From Fusobacteriota bacterium (lineage in GTDB: Bacteria; Fusobacteriota; Fusobacteriia; JAPLKR01): a stretch of 25,719 nt of DNA. Location: the NCBI GenBank assembly GCA_026387965.1, contig JAPLKR010000077.1, forward strand, positions 1 to 25,719, given 5' to 3'. Shown here piece by piece: positions 8,115 through 17,548 of this stretch (within the stretch, counting starts at the first letter, position 1; every line of letters begins with the position of its first letter). The position numbers were made by a program, and so were the translations under genes. The notes under the pieces were generated by a model, which saw only the letters and a program-made list of their open reading frames with translations, ran no database searches and was not told the DNA's origin.

Positions 8115-9341
8115 ATGCAGAAAAGAGAATTTAAACAATCGTTGATACTTTATTATTCGCTCTTTTTACTTAATGTTATTTCATATTTTGTACTGAATAG
8201 CGTGATTGAAACACAAACGAGCCGTGTGAAAGAATTATATATTCATTTAGATGTCATCAGCATGATAACTTTGATTGTTATTATGATTATTATGATACTA
8301 CTTTCGTTTAAAATGCGATTTTATGGGAAAAAATTTTTTTTGATTGGCATTTTTATAGAAATAAGTATTCCGATTTTGGTATTGTTTTCGCACCGCCCCT
8401 ATATATTAATAATCATTGTAATACTAAATGCAGTTGCGACAGCGATTATGAATGTGAGTATCTATATAGAAATAAGTAAAATTGCACTAAGAGAAAAAAG
8501 GCACGCAAAAGTAATACTAACCTTATTTTTATTTTCGACGATGTCGATTCTTTTTTGTGCCGTGATAAATAATATTGGATTAAATTATCCAATTAAATTG
8601 TGGATAATTTCTCTTGTGATCATAATTCTCGAACTTATTAACGTGTACTGTGTCGTAAAAGTTTTTCCAAGGGAAGATTTTAGATATTTTTATCGTCACA
8701 GAAGAGTATGGTTTATGAAAAGTAAGTCGCCTTCACTTTTAGGTGTAATGCTGACAGCTTTTTGTATGATACTTATAGCCTCTTTTGTGCTTCAAATATA
8801 CCTTCGTTGGCTGCCTAATATAATGGAGGTAATATACAATGTACCGAGAGAAAACATTAAAATCACAACAGTATATTTTTATTTTTCGGTGATTATAAGC
8901 ATATTATTTTCAAGAAAATTTGTGGATAAAATTCATCCTGTAAAATTATTGATGTTTATGCAAATTGGGCTTATTCTCTCAGTACTATTAATGAAATATT
9001 TTTTAAATATTGCTTTGTGGAGCCCGAGTGAGTATGTTCATTATATATGGCAATATAATATTATAGTTGTTGCTATAGGTTTTTTTATTGGTTCATCAGT
9101 TCCTCTTATTATGTCAACGGCGTTAACTGCGTATAGATTAAATCAACAGCATGTTGTAGCATCAGTCTTAGTATTGGGATTTGTACTTGGAACTTTTTTA
9201 GGTCGTGATATTTTTGAAGAGTTTATAGGAATTCCTATGATAACATCTATTTTAGCACCCGTTATTATTTTGTTTTTAATGGTAATATATTATGACTATC
9301 TTAGAAAAATGCAAATTAAAAGGATAAAGCAAAATGAATAA
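8115..9341 (+). CDS. Unknown polytopic membrane protein, MFS-like layout
   Basis: About 408 residues and strongly hydrophobic, with roughly 12 predicted membrane segments. A charged loop in the middle (about residues 187-205, with a run RYFYRHRRVW) resembles the central loop between the two halves of a major facilitator transporter. I see no classic MFS loop 2-3 signature, no ATPase motif and no enzyme motif, so no substrate can be named. ATG 8115 is preceded by AGGTGG with five bases between. The in-frame ATG 8064 has no SD and lies only 27 bases beyond the terminator. Its last codons overlap the start of comEC by eight bases, so the two are translationally coupled. It heads the cluster comEC-mltG-SpoIID-domain gene. 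Function unknown; a transporter or lipid-handling protein is plausible. Confidence 0.7.
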   Translation: MQKREFKQSLILYYSLFLLNVISYFVLNSVIETQTSRVKELYIHLDVISMITLIVIMIIMILLSFKMRFYGKKFFLIGIFIEISIPILVLFSHRPYILIIIVILNAVATAIMNVSIYIEISKIALREKRHAKVILTLFLFSTMSILFCAVINNIGLNYPIKLWIISLVIIILELINVYCVVKVFPREDFRYFYRHRRVWFMKSKSPSLLGVMLTAFCMILIASFVLQIYLRWLPNIMEVIYNVPRENIKITTVYFYFSVIISILFSRKFVDKIHPVKLLMFMQIGLILSVLLMKYFLNIALWSPSEYVHYIWQYNIIVVAIGFFIGSSVPLIMSTALTAYRLNQQHVVASVLVLGFVLGTFLGRDIFEEFIGIPMITSILAPVIILFLMVIYYDYLRKMQIKRIKQNE

Positions 9342-10632
9342 AATCGTTTTGAGCGCAACGTTTGCTGCGCTTTTTTTTGCGTATTATAAATGCAATTTAT
9401 ATCTTTGGATTTTTTTAATAATGCTTTTGGGAATATGTATTGTTGCAAAAAAAATTGAATTTGCAGTGGCAGTTGGCTTTATTATCCTTATTTCATTTAC
9501 GAGCCTTTCTAATTATTATATGAATGAATTAAGAATTGGGAGTTCATACACAGTTATGGTGGAACCTGTTCAAGGGGGGAAACTAAGACTTTTAAGTATG
9601 GATGGGAAAAAGCTTCGCAGAGTGACACTGATTAAAACAGATGTTTCAGTATCAAATGTATCGCGTTTATACGGAGAATTGTCGAATGTATCATATGAAA
9701 ATGGATTTACTATAGTAGAGTTTCATGTGGTAACGTCAAAAGAGTCTGCGCCCATATTTAGGCAGTTCCTATCTTCAAGAATTACCAGAATTAGTCACAG
9801 GGAAAATGATTTGAATGGATTTTTACAAGCTGCTATTTTAGGCGATTCACAGTACCTTTCAAAATCTTTTTATACAGAAATGAAAGATGTAAATGGGCTT
9901 CATTTAATTACGATTTCCGGAATGCATGTATCCATGATTCTACTGCTCGTAATTTATTTTCTATCGATACTTCAACTCCCTTACTTAGCGCGTTATTCTA
10001 TCGCGCTAGGGGTGTTAACACTCTATATTTTAGCAGTAAATTTTTCTGTATCTGTAGAGAGGGCTTATATAATGGGACTTATATTTTTAATTGCAAAGCT
10101 TGTATTTTCTGAATATGATTCGAAGAAAAGCTTAAAAATTGCTTATATTTTATCTCTTACTGTTGCGCCCCTTGACCTGTTTTCGCCATCATTTCAGCTC
10201 AGTTACGTAGCTCTTTTTGCTATAATTTATTTTTTTCCTTATTGTCAAAAAATGGTTAAAAACACTTTTTTACAGTTTTTGCTGCTATCATTGATAATAC
10301 AACTTTGCTTACAGCCCATTTTTTTGGCAACATTCAAACAGATGAATCTTTTAGGGTTTCTCAATAATATTATTTTGATTCCATTTGGGAGCTTAATAAT
10401 TGGGTTTGGATTTATAACACTGATGCTATCAATTCCATTTTATCCTATTATATATATATTTTCCCCTATATTAGGTATGATATTTAAAAGTTTTGAATTT
10501 TATCTGGGATTTCTGACTCTATTTGGGAAATTTACATTTAGTTTTGATACTCCATATAATGGAACTATATTGTGGATTTTCTTTATTATGATTTTAATTT
10601 TTATGTGGTATAATGATGAAGAAAGATGTTAA
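9334..10632 (+). CDS. comEC: Short ComEC/Rec2-type competence channel protein
   Basis: ComEC forms the inner-membrane channel for single-stranded DNA during natural transformation. The 432 residues show N-terminal membrane segments (about 1-60), a small soluble region of about 100 residues in the place of the DUF4131/OB-like domain, and then the competence domain with GLHLITISGMHVSMILL, the hallmark HLxxISGxHV motif. About eight more membrane segments follow. The C-terminal metallo-beta-lactamase domain of full-length ComEC (usually 700-800 residues) is absent. The stop at 10630-10632 is clean, followed by the SD and start of mltG, so this is not an obvious frameshift. ATG 9334 overlaps the previous gene by eight bases. 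Whether it still moves DNA is not known. The family call is firm. Confidence 0.88.
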   Translation: MNKIVLSATFAALFFAYYKCNLYLWIFLIMLLGICIVAKKIEFAVAVGFIILISFTSLSNYYMNELRIGSSYTVMVEPVQGGKLRLLSMDGKKLRRVTLIKTDVSVSNVSRLYGELSNVSYENGFTIVEFHVVTSKESAPIFRQFLSSRITRISHRENDLNGFLQAAILGDSQYLSKSFYTEMKDVNGLHLITISGMHVSMILLLVIYFLSILQLPYLARYSIALGVLTLYILAVNFSVSVERAYIMGLIFLIAKLVFSEYDSKKSLKIAYILSLTVAPLDLFSPSFQLSYVALFAIIYFFPYCQKMVKNTFLQFLLLSLIIQLCLQPIFLATFKQMNLLGFLNNIILIPFGSLIIGFGFITLMLSIPFYPIIYIFSPILGMIFKSFEFYLGFLTLFGKFTFSFDTPYNGTILWIFFIMILIFMWYNDEERC

Positions 10633-10645
10633 GAGGAGAACACAA

Positions 10646-11650
10646 ATGAAGGGTAAATCCAAAAAAAATAATATAAAAAAATCGAGAATAAAGAGTAGTT
10701 TTTATAAATTGAAAATTACTGGTGTAGTACTCATAGTAGCTCTTATTTTTGGTGGAATCCCCCTTTTTAATTACTATGTTGTACCAAAAAAAGTCAACAC
10801 TTCTTTGATGGTAACTTCCGGAATGAGCTTAAATCAAATTAGAGCAGAGATGGGATTTGATAATCGAATCTTGAATAAAATTTATGATATGCTTACTTTT
10901 AAATCACGCGTAGATATGGGGTATTATGAATTTAACTCAAGTGAATCTTTTATTACAGTAACCAGTAAGTTGACGAATGGAAATTTTGGTAAAATCAGAA
11001 TCACATTTCCTGAGGGAGATAGTGTATTTCAAATCGAGCAACTACTCGTTTCAAAAGGGATCATTACAACTTCTCAGTTTTCTCAAGCTTTATTAGGTAT
11101 AAAGGATTTTCCGTATCCAACACCTGGAGGGAATTTTGAGGGATATTTTTTTCCAAGCACGTATGCTTTCTACCCATCAGAGCCCAAAAAGTATGTTATT
11201 TTAACATTTTTACAAGAGTTTGAGGCACTCTATTCGCCTACAAAATACAGCGATACAAAAGCATTTTATAGGCGCCTTATTATTGCATCAATAGTTCAAA
11301 AAGAGGTAAATCAAAATACTGCAATGCCAATGGTAGCGGGGGTTTTTTACAATCGTCTTGCCATTGGGATGCGGTTACAGTCTGATGCAACGGTTACCTA
11401 TGCAACTGGGGATCAAACACTCAATCTTACAAAGTCTGATCTATCCTATAATTCGCCTTATAATACGTATCGTGTTTCAGGGCTACCGCCCACTCCGATT
11501 TGCAATCCAGGCAGCCCAGCCATTGACGGTGCTATTCATCCTTTAAGTAGTAATTATTTCTTTTTTTTGACAACTCCAAATGGTGAGGTTATTTATGCTA
11601 CAACGTATAGCCAGCAGCTTGCCAATGAAGCTGAGTATTTAGGGAAGTAG
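10646..11650 (+). CDS. mltG: MltG/YceG endolytic murein transglycosylase
   Basis: MltG is a membrane-anchored lytic transglycosylase that cuts nascent glycan strands and sets their length. The 334 residues begin with a lysine-rich cytoplasmic tail, then one membrane segment (about residues 27-46). A LysM-like part and the YceG catalytic domain follow. The catalytic-Glu block is IIASIVQKEV, followed by VAGVFYNRLAIGMRLQSDATV and the C-terminal SPYNTYRVSGLPPTPICNPG, all diagnostic. I prefer ATG 10646, where AGAGGAG at 10632-10638 sits seven bases upstream. The earlier in-frame ATGs at 10613 and 10616 lie inside comEC without SD. It follows comEC directly and is 13 bases before the SpoIID-domain gene, which also encodes a predicted glycan-strand-cutting enzyme. 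Confidence 0.93.
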   Translation: MKGKSKKNNIKKSRIKSSFYKLKITGVVLIVALIFGGIPLFNYYVVPKKVNTSLMVTSGMSLNQIRAEMGFDNRILNKIYDMLTFKSRVDMGYYEFNSSESFITVTSKLTNGNFGKIRITFPEGDSVFQIEQLLVSKGIITTSQFSQALLGIKDFPYPTPGGNFEGYFFPSTYAFYPSEPKKYVILTFLQEFEALYSPTKYSDTKAFYRRLIIASIVQKEVNQNTAMPMVAGVFYNRLAIGMRLQSDATVTYATGDQTLNLTKSDLSYNSPYNTYRVSGLPPTPICNPGSPAIDGAIHPLSSNYFFFLTTPNGEVIYATTYSQQLANEAEYLGK

Positions 11651-11663
11651 GGAGAGAAGAGTT

Positions 11664-12824
11664 ATGAAAAAAATTATTTTATGCATTTTTTTATGTACAA
11701 CGACGCTGCTTTTTGCGGCGACGGAAGATATTGATTTTAATAATATTATAGATAATAGTTTAGGGCAAAATATTAACGTGGGGATTACAAAGTATCAAGC
11801 GTCTACCGTTTATGCTCAGATTCAAGGGGGTAGTGCATTTCTAAAGGCTGGACAGACATACGTTACACTCCCAACAGGAACCACCATTACCTTGACGAGT
11901 AGCGGTGGAATGGTAGGTTATAATGGGAAACTCTATGCTCAAGTCTATCTTGTAAAATCGAGTGTATTAACTCTCATTGGACTTAGTAAGGACGGAAAAA
12001 ATTTTAGCAGTTATCGTGGGGATTTTCTTTTTATAATAGAAAATGGCAACATTATTCCTATTGATACAATTACAACCGAAGAATATCTCTATAGCGTGGT
12101 TCCGTCAGAAATTGGTACCTCATTCCCAACAGAAGCGATAAAAGCTCAGGCAGTAGCTGCCCGAACGTATCTATATTATAATTTAGAGCATTCGAAGTAC
12201 CAAAATTATGATGTTAAAGATTCTACAGATTCACAAATGTATTTAGGGTATGCCAGAGAAAACAAAATGGTAAATAGTTGTGTTAATGCAACAACTAATC
12301 AGGTGATGCTTTATAATGGACAACCAATACAAGCCTTTTTTTCGTCGGATGCAGGACCTTATACCGCAGATCCCTTATATGTATGGGGAAGTTCGATACC
12401 ATATTTAAAGCCAGTTGACGATACAAATTTTCAAGGGTACTCTCCAAAACCCACTTGGAACTACTCTATTTCCTTGGCGAGCTTAAGTTCTATGTTCGGA
12501 TTTCAAGTTACCAATTTGCAAATTTTAGGAAAAAACAATGGGCGTGTAATCAAAGTACTCATTAATGGCGCTTACTCAAAAACATTGACAGGGCAACAAT
12601 TTAGAGAGAAACTGGGATACACAAACATTAAATCAACCCAATTTGACATTTCTACATCGTCCCAAGGGGTAGTGTTTAATGGGTGTGGATTTGGTCATGG
12701 AGTTGGAATGTCACAGTGGGGAGCTTATGGTATGGCTAAAAAAGGCTATACCTATCCGCAAATATTAATGCACTATTATTCAAATATTACACTTCAACCG
12801 ATAAATAATTGGAAAAATTTGTGA
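11664..12824 (+). CDS. SpoIID/LytB-domain protein, probable secreted peptidoglycan lytic transglycosylase
   Basis: The 386-residue protein starts with a signal peptide (KK, hydrophobic core, LLFAATE, with cleavage likely after FAA or so). The SpoIID domain covers about 130-380. VVPSEIGTSFPTEAIKAQAV is the catalytic-Glu region, AARTYLYY follows, and GFGHGVGMSQWGAYGMA is the C-terminal family signature. SpoIID enzymes cleave denuded glycan during engulfment in endospore formers, but relatives occur in many non-sporulating bacteria, so this is not evidence of sporulation. The usual HSTSGGxT-like segment reads FSSDAGPYT here, a mild deviation. GGGAGAG precedes ATG 11664. It is the last gene of the membrane protein-comEC-mltG run, and the promoter of the next operon overlaps its end. 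Confidence 0.88.
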   Translation: MKKIILCIFLCTTTLLFAATEDIDFNNIIDNSLGQNINVGITKYQASTVYAQIQGGSAFLKAGQTYVTLPTGTTITLTSSGGMVGYNGKLYAQVYLVKSSVLTLIGLSKDGKNFSSYRGDFLFIIENGNIIPIDTITTEEYLYSVVPSEIGTSFPTEAIKAQAVAARTYLYYNLEHSKYQNYDVKDSTDSQMYLGYARENKMVNSCVNATTNQVMLYNGQPIQAFFSSDAGPYTADPLYVWGSSIPYLKPVDDTNFQGYSPKPTWNYSISLASLSSMFGFQVTNLQILGKNNGRVIKVLINGAYSKTLTGQQFREKLGYTNIKSTQFDISTSSQGVVFNGCGFGHGVGMSQWGAYGMAKKGYTYPQILMHYYSNITLQPINNWKNL

Positions 12825-12837
12825 AAAATGGTATAAT
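12809..12837 (+). promoter_or_regulatory. Sigma-70/A-type promoter for glycosyltransferase-tilS-ftsH
   Basis: TTGGAA at 12809-12814 and a perfect TATAAT at 12832-12837 are 17 bases apart. The -35 box lies within the last codons of the SpoIID-domain gene, whose stop is 12822-12824. Transcription would begin near 12844, giving a leader of about 30 bases with AAAGGAA before ATG 12875. Confidence 0.75.
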
Positions 12838-12874
12838 AGAGTAATTATATATTAAAAACAAAGGAAATAAACTT

Positions 12875-14134
12875 ATGAATATTGGGATATTTACCGATAC
12901 ATATAAACCAAATATAAATGGTGTTGTGACTTCTATAGAAAATAAAAAACAAGAGCTTGAAAAATTAGGGCACATGGTCTATATTTTTTCTCCGAAGGAG
13001 CCAGGTTATACTGAAACAGAGAAGAATGTGTTTTCTATTCCATCCATCAAATTTATTTTACAACCAGAGTATAGATTAACGAGCCCCATTGATCCTAAAC
13101 TGGTTAAATTGGTAAAAAAATTAAAGTTGAATATCATCCATGTTGAGACGCCTTTTACAGTAGGGTCAGTAGGAAGAATGATTGCAAGAAAGTTAAAAAT
13201 TCCTGTGGTTCATACATATCACACTCTGTTTCCTGAATATGTTCACTACTTAAGATTGCCTGTTGCGATTACAAAACCCTTTGCAGAAAAACTTTCAGCA
13301 CATTTTTGCAATAAATGTGATTATATCATTTCACCTTCAACAGACGTGAAGACACAGCTATTGCGTTATGGAGTAAAAAAGCCTATTACAGTGGTTCCTA
13401 GTGGTATCAGTTTTGACATTACATATAAATGTTTTGACAGAAGCTTGAGAGAGTCGTTGGGGATAAAGACAGAGGAAAAAGTGCTATTGTTTGTGGGGCG
13501 ATTAGGGAAAGAAAAAAATATTGAGTTTTTGATTGACTCATTTTCAAAGCTAAAAAAAATGAATCATGCTCTAAAACTACTTCTTGTTGGAAATGGGCCT
13601 TATAAAGGAGTTCTAGAAGCTCAAGTGAAGCGTTTAGGTCTTGAAAATGAAGTGATTTTTGCAGGGTATATTCCAAGAGTTGCAGTATACCGCTACTATG
13701 CAACAGCTGATATGTTTGTATTTGCCTCAGTAACGGAAACACAAGGTTTAGTTATATTAGAAGCCATGTTTTGTGGACTCCCAGTGGTGGCCGTAAAAGC
13801 AAGCGGTGTGGAAGATATGGTTGAAGATGGTATCTCAGGGTTCTTAACTCCGCTTGATATCAATTTATTTAATGAAAAAATATTGCAAGTTATTGGAAAT
13901 CTCGAACTACAAAAAACATTTATTGTAAATGGTGAAAAAAGAGCTCAAGATTTTTCGCCTGAAAATACAGTTAGAAAAATATTTGACATTTATCAAGGGT
14001 GTATTGATGAAAAACATTTGAAAAAAATTCGCGGTGTAATGAAAAAATTAGAAAGTGGTATATTCCATGTACTTGTTAGACAGCCAAGAAAACGAAAAAA
14101 AGACTATAGTAAAAAACGTCATAGAAGATATTAG
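12875..14134 (+). CDS. GT4 glycosyltransferase, probable glycolipid synthase
   Basis: The 419-residue protein has the two Rossmann domains of GT-B enzymes. The N-terminal domain opens with GIFTDTYKPNINGVVTSI and contains HVETPFTVG and VVHTYHTLFPEYV. The C-terminal domain has LLFVGRLGKEKNIEFL and the nucleotide-sugar EX7E motif in SVTETQGLVILEAMFCGLP. The N-terminal blocks resemble diacylglycerol glucosyltransferases and PimB-like mannosyltransferases, so addition of a hexose to a membrane lipid is the most likely role. The acceptor is inferred, not shown. The C-terminus is very basic (RQPRKRKKDYSKKRHRRY) and may hold the protein at the membrane. The last 68 bases overlap the start of tilS in another frame. 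ATG 12875 has AAAGGAA upstream. Confidence 0.85.
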   Translation: MNIGIFTDTYKPNINGVVTSIENKKQELEKLGHMVYIFSPKEPGYTETEKNVFSIPSIKFILQPEYRLTSPIDPKLVKLVKKLKLNIIHVETPFTVGSVGRMIARKLKIPVVHTYHTLFPEYVHYLRLPVAITKPFAEKLSAHFCNKCDYIISPSTDVKTQLLRYGVKKPITVVPSGISFDITYKCFDRSLRESLGIKTEEKVLLFVGRLGKEKNIEFLIDSFSKLKKMNHALKLLLVGNGPYKGVLEAQVKRLGLENEVIFAGYIPRVAVYRYYATADMFVFASVTETQGLVILEAMFCGLPVVAVKASGVEDMVEDGISGFLTPLDINLFNEKILQVIGNLELQKTFIVNGEKRAQDFSPENTVRKIFDIYQGCIDEKHLKKIRGVMKKLESGIFHVLVRQPRKRKKDYSKKRHRRY

Positions 14135-15422
14135 TAAGTATAAATTGATTGAAGAGGGTGATAGCGTATTAATTGGATTTTCTGGTGGTCCAGACTCGCG
14201 TTTTTTACTTGAAGTTTTACGCCATTATCAAAAAAGCCTTTATTTCTCGATTACTCTATGTCATATCAATCATAATTTGAGAGTTGATGCGAAAAATGAT
14301 GAGAATTTTTGCCGAGAATTAGCCTCAAAATTGCACCTGCCAATTTATGTGTTAAGCATTGATGTAGAAAAGCTTTCAAGAGAGAGAAAAGAGAGTATTG
14401 AACTATGTGCTAGAGAGGTTCGTTACCAGTATTTCAATGAAATTCTAGAAAAAGAAAAAATCAGTAAAATTGCTACTGCACACCATCTTAATGACAATGT
14501 TGAGACCTTCTTATATCGTTTTTCAAGGGGGAGCTCAATTTATGGTCTTAGAGGCATGTCTTTGCAAGAAGGTATAAAAATTCGTCCATTGATTCATAGT
14601 CAAAAAAAGAATATTTTAGAATATTTACATGAAAATGATATTATGTATTGTAGTGATTTGAGTAATTTAGAAAATATCTACACACGAAATAAAATTCGAA
14701 ATAAAGTGGTGCCCCTTCTAGAAAAAATTGAAATAAATACACAAGTCAAGATATCGCACATACAAGATGAACTTTCACAAATACATGAAGATATAGAAAA
14801 ATTTTTACCTTCACCAATTATAAGAGAGGGATTAAGCTTACATATATTGAAAAAATTTACACCTTATGTTGCAAAATATTTTATTTCTAAAGAGTGTTTT
14901 AAATATCGTATCTCTCTCTCGAGAACTAAGCTCGAACAGATATATCTATCGATTTTTAAAGAGGGCACATTAAAACATGAAGTAAAAAAATATTTTGTGA
15001 TTAAAGAGTACGCGCACTTAAGAGTTGAAGAGAAAAATAAGTTTCAAAGTGAAGCGATTTTATTTCGAATCGGAAACACTCAAAGTTATAATGGATATGA
15101 AATATCAAGTTGTATTGCGAGCAAAAAAGAGAAAAAAGCGGGAAGTTTTTATTTAGCACTTTCTAAACTGCAGGGAAAAAAAATTGTCATTCGTTCAAGA
15201 GAAGAGGGAGATTATATTGTTCCTCAAGGTATGAATTCAAAAAAGAAATTGAAAGAAGTGATGATTAATGATAAAATACCACTAAGATTGAGAGAACGTG
15301 TACCCCTTTTGTGTTGTGAGAAAGAGGTTATAGCGATGTTTTCAAGGAGAGTATCACAAAACTATGTAGTATTGGGGGGCACAGAAGAGTGTGTTGAGCT
15401 AATTATTAAGGAGGAAAGCTAG
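14067..15422 (+). CDS. tilS: TilS, tRNA(Ile)-lysidine synthetase
   Basis: TilS joins lysine to C34 of tRNA-Ile(CAU) using ATP, which changes its decoding from AUG to AUA; it is essential. The PP-loop ATP motif is GFSGGPDS (residues 37-44 from ATG 14067). LCHINHNLR, AREVRYQYF and IATAHHLNDNVETFLYR follow, typical of TilS. A C-terminal TilS domain ends the protein (IVIRSREEGDYI, KKLKEVMINDKIP, RERVPLL). The length of about 451 residues is normal. The start is uncertain: ATG 14067 has AGAAAGTGG upstream, while GTG 14055 is also open. Either choice lies inside the glycosyltransferase gene, an overlap of 68-80 bases. Its stop TAG shares one base with the GTG start of ftsH. tilS-ftsH adjacency is widespread. 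Confidence 0.93.
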   Translation: MYLLDSQENEKKTIVKNVIEDISKYKLIEEGDSVLIGFSGGPDSRFLLEVLRHYQKSLYFSITLCHINHNLRVDAKNDENFCRELASKLHLPIYVLSIDVEKLSRERKESIELCAREVRYQYFNEILEKEKISKIATAHHLNDNVETFLYRFSRGSSIYGLRGMSLQEGIKIRPLIHSQKKNILEYLHENDIMYCSDLSNLENIYTRNKIRNKVVPLLEKIEINTQVKISHIQDELSQIHEDIEKFLPSPIIREGLSLHILKKFTPYVAKYFISKECFKYRISLSRTKLEQIYLSIFKEGTLKHEVKKYFVIKEYAHLRVEEKNKFQSEAILFRIGNTQSYNGYEISSCIASKKEKKAGSFYLALSKLQGKKIVIRSREEGDYIVPQGMNSKKKLKEVMINDKIPLRLRERVPLLCCEKEVIAMFSRRVSQNYVVLGGTEECVELIIKEES

Positions 15423-17545
15423 TGGAAGAAAAAAAAGAGGAGCTTTCTGAAGAAAATTCAGAAAAATCTTTAGAGCAAGAGAGTGAAGAAAATGAGGAGA
15501 GTACAACACATACTCAGAATCCTCAAAAAGAGGTAGAGGAGTTTATACAAAAAAAAATGGATGAGAAAAAAAACCAAAATAGTGGAGGGCCAAAAGGTCC
15601 TAGTGGATTTAATTTTAAATACTTAGTTCTTCTAATTTTTATTGTTATTATTGTACTATCGATTCCTGGACTTTTTAAAAATGGAAGTGCCTTTTCAAGT
15701 AGCCAACAAATTGTAGTAAAAGATATTTCTTACTCGCAATTTAAAGAACTTGTTGCTACAAATAAAATTAATGAAGTCATTCAGCAAACACCTTTTTTAA
15801 TAGGTTATGTATCTGAAAATCAAACAAGTGGTGGTAGTGTGCTTTCTGACACGTCTACTTCAACAGTTCCTAAAGGAACTAAACAAGATCCAACGGTTGA
15901 ATACAGAACAAGACTACTAGGAACTTATGTAACAAATGATCCACAAATGATGGCTGCAATTGAAAGTGGAAATGCCAATTTATGGAGTAAAAGTCCACAA
16001 AGTATGCCACTTATTTTAAGAATTTTACTTTCGTCATGGCTTCCTCTTTTAATATTGGTATTTGTATGGTTTTATTTTATGAAGTCTATGGGAAAAGGTG
16101 GTGGCGGTGGACCGTCTCAAATTTTCTCTATGGGTAAAACTAAAGCAAGTAGTGTAGAAAAATCAGAAGTTAGGTTTACAGATGTAGCAGGTGTTGATGA
16201 AGCAAAGCAAGAGCTTGCAGAAGTTGTAGAGTTCTTAAAAGTACCAGAAAAATTCAAAAAATTAGGGGCAAAAATTCCTAAAGGTGTTCTACTTCTTGGA
16301 AGTCCTGGTACAGGCAAGACGCTTCTTGCCAAGGCCGTAGCGGGGGAAGCTGATGTACCATTCTTCAGCATTTCAGGTTCGGATTTCGTAGAAATGTTTG
16401 TAGGTGTAGGGGCGTCACGTGTAAGAGATCTTTTTGGAAAAGCTAAGAAAAACTCGCCATGTATCGTATTTATTGATGAGATTGATGCAGTTGCACGTCA
16501 ACGTGGAGCAGGTCTTGGTGGTGGAAATGATGAGAGAGAGCAGACCCTTAATCAACTTCTTGTTGAAATGGATGGATTTGGAACTGACCAAAATATCATT
16601 GTTATTGCAGCAACCAACAGACCAGACGTACTAGATCCAGCAATTATGCGTGCAGGACGTTTTGATAGGCAAGTTGTCGTTGATAGACCAGATATTAAAG
16701 CACGAGAACAAATCCTTACCGTTCATGCGAAAAATAAGAAAATGGATCCATCGGTTGATTTAAAAGTCATTGCACGTAAAACCGCTGGTTTTGTGGGAGC
16801 CGATCTTGCCAATGTACTAAATGAAGCGGCAATAATGGCTGCAAGAGCTAACAGAGAGACCATTATGATGGAAGATATCGAAGAAGCAAGTGAAAAAATT
16901 ATTGCAGGTGTTGAGAGAAAAACACGTGTAATTACGCTTAAAGAGAGAAATATCATTGCCTACCATGAAGCAGGACATGCACTCGCTGCTTGGCTTATTG
17001 ATGGGGCTGATCCAGTGCATAAAATTTCAATCATCCCAAGAGGTATTGGAGCACTTGGGTACACAATGCAACTACCAACGGAAGATAGATTCTTAAAATC
17101 AAGAACAGAATTTTACAACGATATCAAAATTTTATTGGGCGGACGTGCCGCAGAGCAAATTATTTTCAATGAGATTACTTCAGGTGCTTCAAATGATATA
17201 CAAAGAGCAACAGTCATTGCAAGAAATATGGTAACTAAATATGGAATGAGCAGTGTGGTTGGGCCACAAGTACTTGGATCAGAAGAGGATCAACCATTCC
17301 TTGGAAGAACTATTACAAAAGATAGAAACTATAGTGAAGAGACTGCAATTTTAATTGATAAAGAAGTATTTGCAACCATTAATGGAACCTATGAAAAAGT
17401 TATTGAGATGATGACAATACATAGAAGCTTATTAGAGAGATTGACCGCAGAACTTCTTGAAAAAGAAGTTGTAAACGGAGAAGAGATGGAAGCGATGTTT
17501 GCAGAGGAACTTGGTAAATTGAATCAGGTTGAAATTATATCATAG
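15422..17545 (+). CDS. ftsH: FtsH, ATP-dependent zinc metalloprotease
   Basis: FtsH degrades misassembled membrane proteins and regulators as a membrane-bound hexamer. In the 707 residues the order is: an acidic N-terminal extension (about 1-65, with 17 Glu in the first 50), membrane segment 1 (67-84), an extracytoplasmic domain, membrane segment 2 (about 196-220), and a Gly-rich linker. The AAA domain has Walker A GSPGTGKT (293-300; Ser where Pro is usual), Walker B CIVFIDE (347-353) and the second region of homology [20 protein letters not shown]. The protease domain carries HEAGH (515-519) and the later Asp zinc ligand in [11 protein letters not shown]. All catalytic residues are present. 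It starts at GTG 15422 with AAGGAGG at 15408-15414, last gene of its operon, followed by a terminator. Confidence 0.97.
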   Translation: MEEKKEELSEENSEKSLEQESEENEESTTHTQNPQKEVEEFIQKKMDEKKNQNSGGPKGPSGFNFKYLVLLIFIVIIVLSIPGLFKNGSAFSSSQQIVVKDISYSQFKELVATNKINEVIQQTPFLIGYVSENQTSGGSVLSDTSTSTVPKGTKQDPTVEYRTRLLGTYVTNDPQMMAAIESGNANLWSKSPQSMPLILRILLSSWLPLLILVFVWFYFMKSMGKGGGGGPSQIFSMGKTKASSVEKSEVRFTDVAGVDEAKQELAEVVEFLKVPEKFKKLGAKIPKGVLLLGSPGTGKTLLAKAVAGEADVPFFSISGSDFVEMFVGVGASRVRDLFGKAKKNSPCIVFIDEIDAVARQRGAGLGGGNDEREQTLNQLLVEMDGFGTDQNIIVIAATNRPDVLDPAIMRAGRFDRQVVVDRPDIKAREQILTVHAKNKKMDPSVDLKVIARKTAGFVGADLANVLNEAAIMAARANRETIMMEDIEEASEKIIAGVERKTRVITLKERNIIAYHEAGHALAAWLIDGADPVHKISIIPRGIGALGYTMQLPTEDRFLKSRTEFYNDIKILLGGRAAEQIIFNEITSGASNDIQRATVIARNMVTKYGMSSVVGPQVLGSEEDQPFLGRTITKDRNYSEETAILIDKEVFATINGTYEKVIEMMTIHRSLLERLTAELLEKEVVNGEEMEAMFAEELGKLNQVEIIS

Positions 17546-17548
17546 TTT

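Noticed and set aside
11664-12824. The SpoIID-domain gene as proof of endospore formation
   Set aside because: The SpoIID/LytB domain is widespread in bacteria that do not sporulate, and no other sporulation gene is present.
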